Source of the DNA: Marinomonas alcarazii
GTDB lineage: Bacteria; Pseudomonadota; Gammaproteobacteria; Pseudomonadales; Marinomonadaceae
Length of the DNA stretch: 64,000 nucleotides
Assembly (NCBI RefSeq): GCF_003208215.1
Contig: NZ_QKLW01000003.1
Coordinates: forward strand, 199,237-263,236
Reading direction: 5' to 3'
This document shows, in pieces, positions 1 to 9,873 of this stretch. The notes beneath the pieces were generated by a model. The model was given only the letters and a program-made list of their open reading frames with translations, was not told where the DNA came from and did not search any database. Both the position numbers and the translations under genes were made by a program. Numbering within the stretch: the first letter of the stretch is position 1; the number at the start of each line of letters is the position of its first letter.

Positions 1-1272
1 AAGCCTGCTTTTGAGCCTTTGGAAGGTTACACCTTTGACGGTTATAAAAATCCGGATGGTTCTGCAGGTACCAAGAACCTCTTAGGTATTAGTACCAGTG
101 TGCAGTGTGTTGCAGGTATCACTGACTATGTTGTTAAGCTGATCAAGAAAACGCTTTTGCCAAAGTATCCAAATGTCGATGGTGTTGTTGCGCTTAATCA
201 TAGCTACGGTTGTGGTGTGGCAATTACTGCGCCTGCGGCGATTGTGCCAATTCGTACTTTGCAAAATATTGCTAAAAATCCGAACTTTGGCGGTGAAATA
301 ATGGTGGTTGGTTTAGGGTGTGAAAAACTCTCGCCATCGCGTTTGCTTGAGATAGACGATGAGCAGGCCATTAACATTTTGCCTAACTCTGAAGCGGCCA
401 AGGCGTTAGAAGATCATGTGGTTAGTCTACAAGACGAAAATCATCACGGTTTCCAAGATATGGTTGATCATATTATGGAGATGGCCGAAGCGCATCTTGA
501 ACGTTTAAATAAGCGTCGTCGAGAGCCATGTCCGATTTCAGAATTGGTCGTTGGTATGCAGTGCGGTGGTAGTGATGCTTTTTCTGGTATTACAGCGAAC
601 CCTGCTGTGGGTTATGCGTCGGATTTGATTGTTCGTGCCGGTGGTTCTGTCATGTTTTCTGAAGTGACTGAAGTGCGTGATGCTATTCACCTTTTAACGC
701 CGCGAGCGGAAACAGTGGAAGTGGGGAAAGCCTTACTGCGTGAAATGCAGTGGTATGACGATTACCTGAATCAAGGGCAAGCTGATCGCAGCGCTAACAC
801 CACGCCAGGTAATAAAAAGGGCGGCCTTAATAACATCGTGGAAAAATCTCTAGGCTCCATTACTAAGTCAGGTAATAGCCCCATTGTCGATGTTCTAAGT
901 CCAGGTGAACGTATTCGCAAGCGAGGACTGAATTTTGCTGCTACGCCAGCCAGTGACTTCATTTGCGGTACTTTGCAATTCGCTTCCGGTATGAATATTC
1001 AAGTATTTACCACAGGGCGTGGTACGCCGTATGGCTTGGAAGTCGCACCTGTTATCAAGGTATCAACAAACTCTACTTTGGGTAAGCGTTGGCACGATTT
1101 GATCGATATGGACGCAGGACGCATTGCCAGTAAAGAGATTACGTTAGAAGAGGCGGGTTGGGAGTTGTTCCATCTAATTCTTGACGTCGCGTCAGGGCGT
1201 AAGCAAGTCGCAGCTGATAAGTTGGGCTTACATAATGATTTGGTCTTGTTTAATCCAGCACCAGTGACCTAA
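1..1272 (+). CDS. garD: Galactarate dehydratase (GarD/UxaA family), 5' end missing
   Basis: The reading frame is open from the first base, so the gene begins outside the window; about 423 C-terminal codons remain of a protein usually about 510-525 residues long. It would dehydrate galactarate to 5-dehydro-4-deoxyglucarate in the cytosol. The segment [16 protein letters not shown] and the later [20 protein letters not shown] are typical of the GarD/altronate dehydratase C-terminal catalytic domain. Family membership is clear. The choice of galactarate rather than altronate as substrate rests on the adjacent kdgD and gudD genes, which handle the product. It stops 115 bp before kdgD, with a candidate GntR operator between. 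Confidence 0.85.
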   Translation, partial: KPAFEPLEGYTFDGYKNPDGSAGTKNLLGISTSVQCVAGITDYVVKLIKKTLLPKYPNVDGVVALNHSYGCGVAITAPAAIVPIRTLQNIAKNPNFGGEIMVVGLGCEKLSPSRLLEIDDEQAINILPNSEAAKALEDHVVSLQDENHHGFQDMVDHIMEMAEAHLERLNKRRREPCPISELVVGMQCGGSDAFSGITANPAVGYASDLIVRAGGSVMFSEVTEVRDAIHLLTPRAETVEVGKALLREMQWYDDYLNQGQADRSANTTPGNKKGGLNNIVEKSLGSITKSGNSPIVDVLSPGERIRKRGLNFAATPASDFICGTLQFASGMNIQVFTTGRGTPYGLEVAPVIKVSTNSTLGKRWHDLIDMDAGRIASKEITLEEAGWELFHLILDVASGRKQVAADKLGLHNDLVLFNPAPVT

Positions 1273-1316
1273 TTATTAGACGAAATTTCATTGCTATTTG
1301 AATGTATAGTTGTATG

Positions 1317-1327
1317 ATGTATTACAA
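1317..1327. promoter_or_regulatory. Candidate FadR-type (GntR) operator upstream of kdgD
   Basis: ATGTATTACAA matches the FadR-subfamily consensus T-N-G-T-N3-A-C-N-A at all but the first base. It lies 60 bp before the kdgD start and resembles the perfect site at 16020-16030. Either FadR-like regulator of this window could bind it. This is inference from the motif. Confidence 0.4.
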
Positions 1328-1387
1328 CGTAATTATTTATAACCAGCCTTAAGGCTAAAGTTAATAACAAAAAGAGAGGAAAACAAC

Positions 1388-2296
1388 ATGGCTTTTTCTG
1401 TTGAACAAATGCGCGGCGCTCTAAGTGATGGTCTTTTATCTTTCCCGGTAACAGACTTCGATGCGAACGGTAAATTTAACGCTGAGACATACAAAGAGCG
1501 CCTAGAGTCGTTCATTAAGCACGGCGTTTCTTCAATTTTCATTGCTGGTGGTACTGGCGAGTTTTTCTCTCTTGATGAAGAAGACTTTCGTGAAATCGTT
1601 GAAGTCGCTGTAGCGACAGTAAAAGGTCGTGTGCCAGTAATTGCTGCTGCAGGCCGCAGCGTAAAAGACGCGTCTAATTTCTCTAAAATTGCCGCTGATG
1701 CTGGTTGTGATGGTATCTTGTTGATGCCTCCTTTCCTAACAGAATGCCCAGAAGATGGCGTGATTGAGTACGCATCTCAAGTAATGGCAAGCGCGGATAT
1801 TCAGTTCATCTATTACAACCGTGGCAATGGCATCCTTTCTGCGGAATCGGTTAAAGAGTTGGCTGCTCGTAATCCTAACATGGTGGCACTGAAAGATGGC
1901 GTAGGCAACATTGCGGCATTAAATGATACGATCAAAACGGTTGGCGATCGCTTGGTTTATATCGGTGGTGTACCAACGGCTGAGATCTTTGCTGAAGCTT
2001 ACCTTTCAATTGGTGTTAACACTTACTCATCTGCAGCGTATAACTTCATGCCTGAAATGGCGATGGACTTCTACAAAGCATTGCGTGCTGGTGATCAAGC
2101 AACAGTAACGCGTATTATTCAAAACTTCTTCATTCCTTTCTGTCGCCTACGTGACACTAAGAAAGGTTATGCTGTAAGTCTAATTAAAGCGGGCGCGGCG
2201 CTGAAAGGCATCTCAGCTGGTGATGTGCGTCCACCTCTTACTATGCCAAACGCTGCAGACCTTGCTGCGTTAAAAGCGATTATCGAACAAAATTAA
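1388..2296 (+). CDS. kdgD: 5-dehydro-4-deoxyglucarate dehydratase (KdgD), copy 1
   Basis: A member of the DHDPS/NAL aldolase superfamily that dehydrates and decarboxylates 5-dehydro-4-deoxyglucarate to 2,5-dioxovalerate. The length, 302 residues, is normal. The GGTGE substrate loop is at 54-58, the catalytic tyrosine region YYNRG at 142-146, and the Schiff-base lysine is K169 in ALKDG. The ATG at 1388 follows a clear GAGAGGA ribosome site. AATAACAA at 1363-1370 and the A/C-rich start region resemble Hfq/Crc catabolite motifs. The gene sits between garD and gudD, which produce its substrate. A close paralogue lies at 20017-20928. Confidence 0.95.
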   Translation: MAFSVEQMRGALSDGLLSFPVTDFDANGKFNAETYKERLESFIKHGVSSIFIAGGTGEFFSLDEEDFREIVEVAVATVKGRVPVIAAAGRSVKDASNFSKIAADAGCDGILLMPPFLTECPEDGVIEYASQVMASADIQFIYYNRGNGILSAESVKELAARNPNMVALKDGVGNIAALNDTIKTVGDRLVYIGGVPTAEIFAEAYLSIGVNTYSSAAYNFMPEMAMDFYKALRAGDQATVTRIIQNFFIPFCRLRDTKKGYAVSLIKAGAALKGISAGDVRPPLTMPNAADLAALKAIIEQN

Positions 2297-2319
2297 GTAT
2301 TAAGAGCTAAAGATTAATG

Positions 2320-2339
2320 TGGGAGAGTTTACTCTCCCA
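2320..2339 (+). other. Hairpin between kdgD and gudD
   Basis: TGGGAGAG and CTCTCCCA form a perfect 8-bp stem with a 4-base loop. No T-run follows, so it is more likely an mRNA processing or stability element inside the operon than a terminator. Confidence 0.5.
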
Positions 2340-2371
2340 TTCGATCTAATAAATCGGGGAGAGCCCATCAT

Positions 2372-3697
2372 ATGTTTACAACAATTAAAAAAATGCAGGT
2401 AGTGCCAGTTGCTGGTTATGATAGTTTTCTGCTGAACCTTAGTGGTGGTCACGCGCCATGGTTTATTCGTACAGTGGTAGTACTTGAAGATAATGATGGC
2501 AATATTGGTCTGGGCGAAGTACCTGCAACCGATAAAATTATTTCTACACTAGAAGAATGTCGTGCCCTAGTTGAGGGACAGAATGTCGGAAAGTGGAAAA
2601 GCATTATCAGCGATGTTCGCAATGCGACATCAGGTAAAGCGGACGATGTGCGCGGTAACCAAACATTTGACCTAAGAACGGCAGTTCACGTTATTACTGC
2701 GATTGAGTCCGCATTGTTGGATTTAGCGGGTCAGAATATGGGCTTACCTGTTGTGGATTTGCTCGGGCAATATGGCAAACAGCGCGACGAAGTTGAAGCG
2801 CTAGGCTATTTATTTTTCCTAGGTGACCGCACCAAAACCAACTTGCCATACCCAACCTACGACAACCCAATGGACGAATGGGACCGTGTTCGTGGTTTAG
2901 AAGCGGTAACACCAGACGCTATTGCAACACTCGCAAAAGCGGCTTACGAACGTTATGGCTTTAAAGACTTTAAGCTAAAAGGTGGTGTACTTGATGGCCA
3001 TCAAGAGGCTGATTGTATTCGTGCATTATACGAAGCCTTCCCAGAAGCACGCTTAACATTAGATCCAAATGGCGCTTGGACGCTTGATCAGGCTGTTGAA
3101 TATCTAGATCCAATCAAACACATGTTGAGCTACGCAGAAGACCCTTGTGGTCAAGAAGGTGCTTGGTCTGGTCGTGAAACTATGTCTGAGTTCAAACGCA
3201 GAACGGGTTTGAAAACCGCAACGAACATGATTGCGACGGACTGGAAACAGTTGAAAAACGCAGTACGCCTAGATTCTGTTGATATTCCGCTAGCCGATTG
3301 TCATTTTTGGACCATGCAAGGTGCCGTTGCCGTCGGTGAGTTATGTAACGAGTGGGGCATGACGTGGGGTTCTCACAGTAACAACCACTTCGATATCTCT
3401 TTGGCGATGATGACGCACGTTGCAGCCGCTTGTCCTGGTGAAGTAACCGCGATTGATACCCATTGGATTTGGCAAGATGGGCAACGTGTTACGAAAGATC
3501 CATTAAAAATCCGTGGTGGCAAAATTACCGTACCAACTAAACCAGGTTTAGGAATTGAATTAGACCGCGAAAAATTGATGGAAGCGCACGAATTATATAA
3601 AACGTTAACCCTAGGACAGCGTGACGATAGTCAGGCAATGCAGTTCCTTATTCCGGGTTGGACATTTGATTCTAAGAAACCAGCGCTTGTTAGATAG
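2372..3697 (+). CDS. gudD: Glucarate dehydratase (GudD)
   Basis: An enolase-superfamily enzyme that dehydrates D-glucarate (and L-idarate) to 5-dehydro-4-deoxyglucarate. At 441 residues it matches the E. coli enzyme closely in length and motifs. K201-x-K203 (FKLKGG) is the catalytic lysine pair; D231, E256 and N285 are the metal ligands; D309 and H335 (SHSNNHFD) form the second acid/base dyad. The C-terminal [11 protein letters not shown] motif is also typical of GudD. The ATG at 2372 follows a GGGGAGAG ribosome site. It is co-directional with kdgD and garD and precedes a FadR-like regulator. Confidence 0.95.
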   Translation: MFTTIKKMQVVPVAGYDSFLLNLSGGHAPWFIRTVVVLEDNDGNIGLGEVPATDKIISTLEECRALVEGQNVGKWKSIISDVRNATSGKADDVRGNQTFDLRTAVHVITAIESALLDLAGQNMGLPVVDLLGQYGKQRDEVEALGYLFFLGDRTKTNLPYPTYDNPMDEWDRVRGLEAVTPDAIATLAKAAYERYGFKDFKLKGGVLDGHQEADCIRALYEAFPEARLTLDPNGAWTLDQAVEYLDPIKHMLSYAEDPCGQEGAWSGRETMSEFKRRTGLKTATNMIATDWKQLKNAVRLDSVDIPLADCHFWTMQGAVAVGELCNEWGMTWGSHSNNHFDISLAMMTHVAAACPGEVTAIDTHWIWQDGQRVTKDPLKIRGGKITVPTKPGLGIELDREKLMEAHELYKTLTLGQRDDSQAMQFLIPGWTFDSKKPALVR

Positions 3698-3746
3698 TTA
3701 GCACTGGGGTAATGTTCTGGGTTTTAGAATATGCGGCGTATTTAGA

Positions 3747-4511
3747 ATGAATGGGGTTGAAACGGTGGCTAAATCACTACAAATAGAGCGAGTAGGTAAA
3801 GGCGATAGCTTGGCAAGCAATGTTGCAAAGCAACTTGAGAAGCAAATATCGGCTGGCCATATTTCTGTTGGAGATAAATTACCAACCGAAAATGCATTAT
3901 GCGATCTATTTGGTGTGAGCCGTACCGTTATCCGAGAAGCAATCACACAGCTTAAATCACTTGGACTGGTTGAAACGAAACGTGGGGTTGGTACCAGCGT
4001 TATTCGTGCTCAGTCCAGTGAGACGTTGTTTGCTTATCAGATTGATCCCACTGCGATTACCGATATTCTACATATCTTAGAAATGCGTTTGAGTGTTGAA
4101 ACAACCGCTTGTGAGTTGGCCGCTTTGCGTCGCTCAGAAGAAGATGTAGCAATACTTGAGAAGCATTTTAATGATTTTGACGAGGCGTTAAGCCGAGGCG
4201 AATTGGCTAGAAAAGAAGACTACGCTTTTCACTTGGCTATTTGTACAGCGACTCGTAATCCCTTCCTTAAACAGTTCTATGAGCAGTTTAATAAAAACGT
4301 TATCCCCAGAGCAAAATTGATTAATTCAAACTTGAAACAGGTGGCAACCGATGAATATTTGCATCGTATTCGCACCGAACATCTTGAAATACTGAATTGT
4401 ATTAAGAATAAAGATGGAGAAGGTGCGAGACAGGCTATGCACAATCATTTATACCGTGCTTACCACTTGTACGAACGTTATCAGAGCGATAACAAGTTTG
4501 ATTTAGAATGA
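3747..4511 (+). CDS. GntR-family (FadR subfamily) regulator
   Basis: A 254-residue regulator with an N-terminal winged helix-turn-helix at about residues 30-90 (GDKLPTENALCDLFGVSRTV) and a C-terminal helical FCD ligand domain. FCD regulators usually bind small organic acids, so an aldarate intermediate is a reasonable ligand. It lies 49 bp after gudD and before the semialdehyde dehydrogenase, so local control of this cluster is likely. The start is uncertain because no strong ribosome site precedes 3747; GTG at 3765 is an alternative. The FadR-like protein encoded at 15147-15872 is a distant relative. Confidence 0.88.
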   Translation: MNGVETVAKSLQIERVGKGDSLASNVAKQLEKQISAGHISVGDKLPTENALCDLFGVSRTVIREAITQLKSLGLVETKRGVGTSVIRAQSSETLFAYQIDPTAITDILHILEMRLSVETTACELAALRRSEEDVAILEKHFNDFDEALSRGELARKEDYAFHLAICTATRNPFLKQFYEQFNKNVIPRAKLINSNLKQVATDEYLHRIRTEHLEILNCIKNKDGEGARQAMHNHLYRAYHLYERYQSDNKFDLE

Positions 4512-4560
4512 GAGCTTTGTAGCGACTTCGTTCATAGCAACATCCTGCAAAGCCCTGAGA

Positions 4561-4620
4561 AAAGAGGTTGCTAGAAGTGAATCTTGTTCACTTCTGTCTC
4601 TTTACAGCATTTTTTGCTGT
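4561..4620 (+). other. Two consecutive hairpins before the dehydrogenase gene
   Basis: AGAAGTGAA (4573-4581) pairs with TTCACTTCT (4587-4595), extended by AAAGAG/CTCTTT outside. Directly after, ACAGCA (4604-4609) pairs with TGCTGT (4615-4620) across a run of T. They could end the regulator transcript or structure the leader of the following gene. Confidence 0.45.
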
Positions 4621-4669
4621 TCATAGCTTATATTTCATAGCTTATTTTCATAAGTAATTAGGGGGAAAC

Positions 4670-6256
4670 ATGGATACGAAAGGGCTTCTTAAAGGTACTT
4701 CATTGGTGGCAGGTAACGATATTACTGGCACGCAAAAAGCCATTTATGCAATCAATCCTGCGACAAATGAAACACTTGAGCCTGCTTATAACGGCGCAAC
4801 AAAAGCTGAAGTTGAGCAAGCTGTGAGCGCTGCTTGGCAAGCATTTGATCAATACCGTGCTGTAAGTACAGAAAAACGTGCCGCTTTCCTAGAATGTATT
4901 GCCGATGAAATTCTGGCGCTAGGTGATGTCTTGGTGGAACGAGCTATGGCGGAATCTGGTTTGCCAAAAGCGCGAATAGAAGGTGAGCGTGGCCGTACTA
5001 TGGGCCAATTACGTTTATTCGCCGGTGTTGTTCGTTTGGGTAAAGCAACCGATGCTCGCATTGATCCTGCTATGCCAGATCGTGCGCCATTACCTCGTGC
5101 AGATTTACGCTTCCAAAAAATTGCCCTAGGCCCAGTTGCGGTATTTGGTGCAAGTAATTTTCCATTGGCGTTCTCTGTTGCAGGTGGTGATACCGCGTCT
5201 GCATTAGCGGCAGGTTGCCCTGTTGTTGTGAAAGCGCATTCTGCTCATCCTGGTACGTCTGAACTTGTCGGTCGCGCGATTACGGCGGCTGTTAAAAAGT
5301 GTGGTTTGCCTGCGGGTGTGTTTTCCTTACTTTATGGCTCTGGTCGTGAAATCGGCAGTGCCTTGGTTGAGCATCCTTCTATCAAAGCGGTTGGCTTTAC
5401 TGGGTCTCGTAGTGGTGGTGTGGCGCTAATGAATATCGCTGCGAATCGTCCTGAGCCAATTCCTGTTTACGCAGAAATGAGCAGCATCAACCCTGTTTTC
5501 GTGATGCCTGAAAAACTCTCCGCTGAAGCACAAGCAGTGGCAAAAGGTTTTGTTGGTTCGTTAACTATGGGGGCAGGTCAATTCTGTACAAACCCAGGTA
5601 TGGTGGTGCTGTTGAAAGGTGAAGCGGCAGATAGCTTTAAAGCGACAGTTATCAGTGAAGTACAAGCATTGGGTACACAAACCATGCTAACACCAGGTAT
5701 TTACAAAGCGTATTGTGAAGGTGTTGAGAAGCTAAATAGCAACTCAGCCGCACAACTTTTGGCGAAAGGTAATGACAGTGAACAGCCTAACCAGTGTTGT
5801 CCGCATGTCTTTGCGACCAGTGCGAAAGCTTTCTTGGCTGATGCGTCCATGGAAGATGAAGTATTTGGCTCAACTTCTTTGATCATTGAGTGCGACACAT
5901 TGGATGAGTATAAGGTTGTAGCTGAGCACCTAGAAGGTCAATTGACTGCGACGGTTCAAATGTCAGATGCGGACGTTGAAGCCGTTCGAGCTTTGTTGCC
6001 AACGCTAGAGCGTAAAGTCGGCCGAATCCTATGTAACGGCTACCCAACTGGTGTGGAAGTGTGTCATTCCATGGTTCATGGCGGTCCTTTCCCTGCTACA
6101 TCTGATAGTCGTTCTACGTCTGTTGGTAGCGCAGCGATTGATCGTTTCTTGCGCCCTGTATGCTACCAAGACTTCCCAAGCTCATTGATTCCAGAAGCCA
6201 TTCAAGATCAAAACCCTTTGAATGTGCCGCAATTGGTGGATGGAAAGCTTCAATAA
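4670..6256 (+). CDS. 2,5-dioxovalerate (alpha-ketoglutarate semialdehyde) dehydrogenase
   Basis: An aldehyde dehydrogenase superfamily enzyme of 528 residues that oxidises 2,5-dioxovalerate to 2-oxoglutarate, the last step after KdgD. The Rossmann/NAD(P) region shows [20 protein letters not shown] and GFTGSRSGG. The general base is E269 (AEMSS) and the nucleophile C306 ([10 protein letters not shown]). The ATG at 4670 follows a strong TAGGGGGA ribosome site. The length and the [14 protein letters not shown] signature fit the KGSADH III type found with glucarate/galactarate genes. A strong terminator follows at 6290-6314. Confidence 0.93.
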   Translation: MDTKGLLKGTSLVAGNDITGTQKAIYAINPATNETLEPAYNGATKAEVEQAVSAAWQAFDQYRAVSTEKRAAFLECIADEILALGDVLVERAMAESGLPKARIEGERGRTMGQLRLFAGVVRLGKATDARIDPAMPDRAPLPRADLRFQKIALGPVAVFGASNFPLAFSVAGGDTASALAAGCPVVVKAHSAHPGTSELVGRAITAAVKKCGLPAGVFSLLYGSGREIGSALVEHPSIKAVGFTGSRSGGVALMNIAANRPEPIPVYAEMSSINPVFVMPEKLSAEAQAVAKGFVGSLTMGAGQFCTNPGMVVLLKGEAADSFKATVISEVQALGTQTMLTPGIYKAYCEGVEKLNSNSAAQLLAKGNDSEQPNQCCPHVFATSAKAFLADASMEDEVFGSTSLIIECDTLDEYKVVAEHLEGQLTATVQMSDADVEAVRALLPTLERKVGRILCNGYPTGVEVCHSMVHGGPFPATSDSRSTSVGSAAIDRFLRPVCYQDFPSSLIPEAIQDQNPLNVPQLVDGKLQ

Positions 6257-6289
6257 GTCGCTTATAACGCTCCAATACTCGCTATTTTA

Positions 6290-6314
6290 GGGGCACTACG
6301 GTGCCCTTTTTTTT
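6290..6314 (+). terminator. Rho-independent terminator
   Basis: GGGCAC, loop TACG and GTGCCC form the stem, followed by eight T. It ends the gene at 4670-6256. Confidence 0.9.
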
Positions 6315-6344
6315 ATTTCTTGCCGTGATATTTGGGAGAGATCG

Positions 6345-7283
6345 ATGGAACCGACTGCATTTTCGGCAATTTTGGACGTGTCTATACCGGTATTACTACT
6401 GATTTTAGTCGGGGCGTTTTTACGTAACCGCCGCGTCATAGACGACAGCTTTATTGCTTCAGGCTCGCGTTTTGTCTTTGCAGTCGGCATGCCTACGTTA
6501 CTCTTTTTTAGCATGCTTGGGGCGAGTCCGAGTAATTTAATGTCATGGCAAATGCCGCTGTTTTTTGCGGTAGGTATATTGCTTACCTTTGGTTTCGCAT
6601 GGTGGTTGTCAGGCTGTGTGAAGGTGCCAGAACACGAGCGTGGCATCTTTATCCAAATAGCCTTTCGAGGTAATACTGGTGTTTTTAGTTTTGCTCTTGT
6701 GGTCAACATGTTTGGTGACGAAGGCGTCGTAATAGGCGGTGTTTTGGCCAGTATCACCTCTGTGATGTTTAACGTGTTGGCAGAAATTGCGTTATCTCGA
6801 TTTCAAAAAGACCATACTATTAGCCATAAAGCACTGCTTGGCACTATTGTGCGCAACCCAATGATTATTGGTGTGGTGGCTGGCATTATTGTGAATTTCA
6901 TCGGCTTACCGATTCCGAGCCAAGTGGTTACCACAGGTAAATATCTAGGTAGTGTGACACTGCCCTTGGCGTTGTTATGTATTGGCGGCTCGTTGGCTAC
7001 CAGTCGCTTTATTTTGCCGCGCCGTATTTCGTTAGCGATTGCTGTGAAAGTTTTTCTTAGCCCCGTGATTTTAACCTGCTTAGCTGCGTTGCTAGGCTTT
7101 TCAGAACACGAGCAGCTGTATCTTTTCTTGTTCTTTGGAGCACCCGTTGCGGCGTCAGCCTACGTCGTTTCTGTGGCGCATGGCAGTGACGGCAAAGTAA
7201 CGGCTAATGCCATCGCAACATCTACCTTAGTTGGCTCGCTGGTGATCGTATTTATCACGCCAGTGCTGCTTGCGATACTTTAA
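6345..7283 (+). CDS. AEC-family auxin-efflux-like carrier, copy 1
   Basis: A 312-residue membrane protein with about ten hydrophobic segments, of the AEC family (malonate/malate/auxin-efflux carrier type). The N-terminus ILDVSIPVLLLILVGAF and the motif RGNTGVFSFALVVNMFG are characteristic. It probably moves an organic acid across the inner membrane, but the substrate cannot be told from sequence. ATG at 6345 has a GGGAGAG ribosome site. It is followed after 22 bp by a 2-hydroxyacid dehydrogenase, suggesting co-transcription. A clear paralogue lies at 14152-15093. Confidence 0.85.
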   Translation: MEPTAFSAILDVSIPVLLLILVGAFLRNRRVIDDSFIASGSRFVFAVGMPTLLFFSMLGASPSNLMSWQMPLFFAVGILLTFGFAWWLSGCVKVPEHERGIFIQIAFRGNTGVFSFALVVNMFGDEGVVIGGVLASITSVMFNVLAEIALSRFQKDHTISHKALLGTIVRNPMIIGVVAGIIVNFIGLPIPSQVVTTGKYLGSVTLPLALLCIGGSLATSRFILPRRISLAIAVKVFLSPVILTCLAALLGFSEHEQLYLFLFFGAPVAASAYVVSVAHGSDGKVTANAIATSTLVGSLVIVFITPVLLAIL

Positions 7284-7305
7284 ACGGATAGAAGGAAATT
7301 ATTAC

Positions 7306-8259
7306 ATGAGTAAAATCGATGTATTAGTCGTTTGGCCAAACAGGCCAGAGCAAATGCAAATGCTGGCAGATACTTATGAATTGCATCGTTATGATCAGGC
7401 CTCCTCGGAAGAGAAAATCGCTATGATTGACGCTGTTGGAGACAAGATTCGTGCAGTCGTAACAACTCATGGTGGCGGCTTTGATGAAACCTTATTAGCG
7501 CAATTGCCGAATCTTGAAATCGTTTGCTCTTCCAGTGTAGGTTTGGATACGATTTGTGTGGAAGCGTGCCACAAGCGCGGCATTCCAGTTACGAACACGC
7601 CAGATGTGTTAACCGATGATGTGGCCGATATGGCGATAATGCTCACCTTGACCACACTACGTCGCATGTTGCCCGCTGTCGAGTGGATTCAGAGTGGTAA
7701 CTGGGTCGAGAAAGGCATGATGCCATTGAATACTTCCCTGAAAGGCAAAACACTTGGCATTGTCGGCTTGGGTCGAATTGGTAAAGCGATCGCAGCCCGT
7801 GCCGAGGCATTTGGTATGAACGTCAGCTACTTTAGCCGTCAAGCTAAAGCGGATGTCGATTATCGTCATTACGATGACCTGATTGCCTTGGCAAAAGACG
7901 TGGATGTTTTGGCGCCAGTCATTCCCGGTGGTCCAGCGACAGAAGGCCTAATTAGCCGTGAGGTTTTAAGCGCGTTGGGTGAAAACAGCTACTTTATCAA
8001 CGTTTCACGTGGTTCTGTTGTGGATGAAAAAGCGTTAGTAGAATTGCTCGAAAAGCGCGCGATCAAAGGTGCAGGTTTGGACGTATTTGTGGACGAACCG
8101 AATGTACCTAAAGCACTATTGTCTATGGATCACGTGGTCTTACAACCCCACTGTGCCAGTGGCACTTTTGAAACCCGTGCTGCCATGGCGCAATTAGTCG
8201 TGGATAACTTAGCCGCGCATTTTGCGGATAAGCCTCTGCTTACGCCTGTTGTTCTTTGA
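7306..8259 (+). CDS. D-2-hydroxyacid dehydrogenase (glyoxylate/hydroxypyruvate reductase-like)
   Basis: A 317-residue NAD(P)-dependent dehydrogenase of the D-isomer-specific family. The nucleotide motif GLGRIG is at 154-159; the catalytic triad is R235 (VSRGS), E264 (DEP) and H282 (QPHCASG). The start at 7306 is chosen because GAAGGA lies just upstream; a longer frame from 7270 would overlap the carrier gene. It probably reduces a 2-keto acid such as hydroxypyruvate or glyoxylate. A role in side reactions of sugar-acid breakdown is inferred from the neighbours only. Confidence 0.87.
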   Translation: MSKIDVLVVWPNRPEQMQMLADTYELHRYDQASSEEKIAMIDAVGDKIRAVVTTHGGGFDETLLAQLPNLEIVCSSSVGLDTICVEACHKRGIPVTNTPDVLTDDVADMAIMLTLTTLRRMLPAVEWIQSGNWVEKGMMPLNTSLKGKTLGIVGLGRIGKAIAARAEAFGMNVSYFSRQAKADVDYRHYDDLIALAKDVDVLAPVIPGGPATEGLISREVLSALGENSYFINVSRGSVVDEKALVELLEKRAIKGAGLDVFVDEPNVPKALLSMDHVVLQPHCASGTFETRAAMAQLVVDNLAAHFADKPLLTPVVL

Positions 8260-8269
8260 TTTTCTAGAT

Positions 8270-8304
8270 AAAAAAAGCTCGAATTTCCATTGGGAAATTC
8301 GAGC
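8270..8304 (-). terminator. Terminator for the minus-strand gudD-like operon
   Basis: A perfect 12-bp stem, GCTCGAATTTCC with GGAAATTCGAGC, loop ATTG. On the minus strand it is followed by seven T. It lies between convergent genes and could also slow plus-strand transcription. Confidence 0.85.
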
Positions 8305-8372
8305 AAACTAGAGCGCAACTTTTGCCTGAACACTGCTCCTTTAAGTCGGCAAGGCATAAAGGAGCCAATTTC

Positions 8373-9644
8373 TTAGAAGCGTGGTACGGTCCCTTTCCAG
8401 TCTGGTTGGTACTTGCGCATTTCCGCAACGTCATTACGGGCGCGAATGCCACAGTTTTCGTAGTTTTTAGCTAGAACTGCCAAGGCATCTCGGTCCAATT
8501 CCACACCTAAGCCCGGCTTATCAGGGACCACGACAGCACCATTTTTGAATGGGATCTTACCGCCGACAATGACTTCCTCTTCTTGCCAAGGGTAATGTGT
8601 GTCACAAGCGTACGTTAGGTTATCAATAGCTGCGGCGGCATGAGTCATGGCCATTAAGCTGATGCCTAAGTGAGAGTTCGAGTGCATTGATAAACCGATA
8701 TCCCATGTTTTACATAACTGTGCCAGTTCTTGTGTGGCTTTTAGGCCACCCCAGTAATGGTGATCAGACAAAATGACTTGCACTGAGTCCAGTTTGATGG
8801 CTTTTGGGATGTCAAAGAATCCAATCACATACATGTTGGTTGCTAATGGAATGTCGGTCATAGCGCTGACTTGACCCATGGCTTCTTGGCCGTGGACAGG
8901 GTCTTCTAAATACTGCAGTAGACCATTGCCAAATTTGTCTAATAAACGTTTGGTGGTTTCCACCGTCCAACCGCCATTAGGATCAATACGCAGCGGCAGA
9001 TTAGGGAAAGCCTCACGCAGTGCTTCAAGAGCTTCGATCTCTTGTTCAGGCTCAAATACCCCTGCTTTTAGTTTGATCGATTGGAAGCCGTATTGATCAA
9101 TCATTTTCTTCGCTTGCGCAACGATTTGTTCTGGCGTTACTGCCTCGCCCCACGTATCTACCCATGGATCTTCGGTAAAGCCATGACGTTCAAATTTGTA
9201 GAATAGATAAGCGCTGTAGGCGACTTCATTGCGTACTTTACCGCCTAATAAATCACACACAGGACGGCCTGTAATCTTGCCCATCAGGTCTAAGCAAGCG
9301 ACTTCGAAGACTGAGAAAATACGTGGTACCGTGGTTGCACCCAATGTACCTGGGGCGATGTCTAGCCCTGAATTTGGATCAGGTAGAGTGACAACGGATT
9401 CAATTTTGTTACGGATCGCATTGACATTGAAAACATCCATGCCCACTAGATGTGGCGCGACTTGGCGCAATTGACTGATCGTCTGTTCGTCACCATAACT
9501 TTCGCCTAAACCGTAATTACCGTCTTCGGTTTTTATTTCAATAATGGTGCGCAAGGCCCATGCTTCATGAACGCCATAAACATTGAGTAGTGGAGGATCG
9601 CGGAACGCAATAGGCGTAATTTCAATTTGTTTTATACATGACAT
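8373..9644 (-). CDS. Glucarate dehydratase-like enolase-superfamily enzyme, second type
   Basis: A 423-residue enolase-superfamily protein with the full glucarate dehydratase active-site set: K191-x-K193 (KLKAG), metal ligands D221, E247 and N270, and D294/H321 (MHSNSHLG). It lacks the GudD C-terminal IPGWTFD region and differs widely from the enzyme at 2372-3697, so it is a distinct subgroup, perhaps with another acid-sugar substrate or isomer. It is the last gene of a minus-strand operon with a TRAP transporter, so its substrate is probably what that transporter imports. The start has AGGAGA upstream. Confidence 0.88.
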   Translation of the reverse strand: MSCIKQIEITPIAFRDPPLLNVYGVHEAWALRTIIEIKTEDGNYGLGESYGDEQTISQLRQVAPHLVGMDVFNVNAIRNKIESVVTLPDPNSGLDIAPGTLGATTVPRIFSVFEVACLDLMGKITGRPVCDLLGGKVRNEVAYSAYLFYKFERHGFTEDPWVDTWGEAVTPEQIVAQAKKMIDQYGFQSIKLKAGVFEPEQEIEALEALREAFPNLPLRIDPNGGWTVETTKRLLDKFGNGLLQYLEDPVHGQEAMGQVSAMTDIPLATNMYVIGFFDIPKAIKLDSVQVILSDHHYWGGLKATQELAQLCKTWDIGLSMHSNSHLGISLMAMTHAAAAIDNLTYACDTHYPWQEEEVIVGGKIPFKNGAVVVPDKPGLGVELDRDALAVLAKNYENCGIRARNDVAEMRKYQPDWKGTVPRF

Positions 9645-9735
9645 ACGGTTATCTCCTGATAAAAGGGAGTCTTATCGATGGCTTTTGCCATCAATAAGAA
9701 GGTTAAAAAATGTAAATGGTTAATATCCTAAAGCG

Positions 9736-9858
9736 CTAGGCAAAACCTGCAGCGAGAGCAAACATACAGACGATTAGAATGGTGGCAACAATGCCCCCCG
9801 CAATCCAAGGTGCAACGCCATAACGGTCAATTTCAGACTGATTATCGTGACCAATCAT
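9736..9858 (-). CDS. Small single-span membrane protein of the TRAP operon (40 residues)
   Basis: A short gene between the fused TRAP permease and the gudD-like gene, on the same strand. Translation starts MIGHDNQSEIDRYGVAPW and continues into one hydrophobic segment of about 22 residues rich in I, A, V and G, then stops. AGGAGAA lies seven bases before the ATG, a strong ribosome site, and the gap to the permease stop is only 15 bp. It is likely a transporter-associated peptide: soluble acidic N-terminus, one membrane span. No family name is recognised; function is inferred from position. Confidence 0.65.
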   Translation of the reverse strand: MIGHDNQSEIDRYGVAPWIAGGIVATILIVCMFALAAGFA

Positions 9859-9873
9859 AAAGATTCTCCTAGG

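Noticed and set aside
7270..7305. Earlier start of the 2-hydroxyacid dehydrogenase
   Set aside because: It would overlap the carrier gene, while a good ribosome site fits the ATG at 7306.
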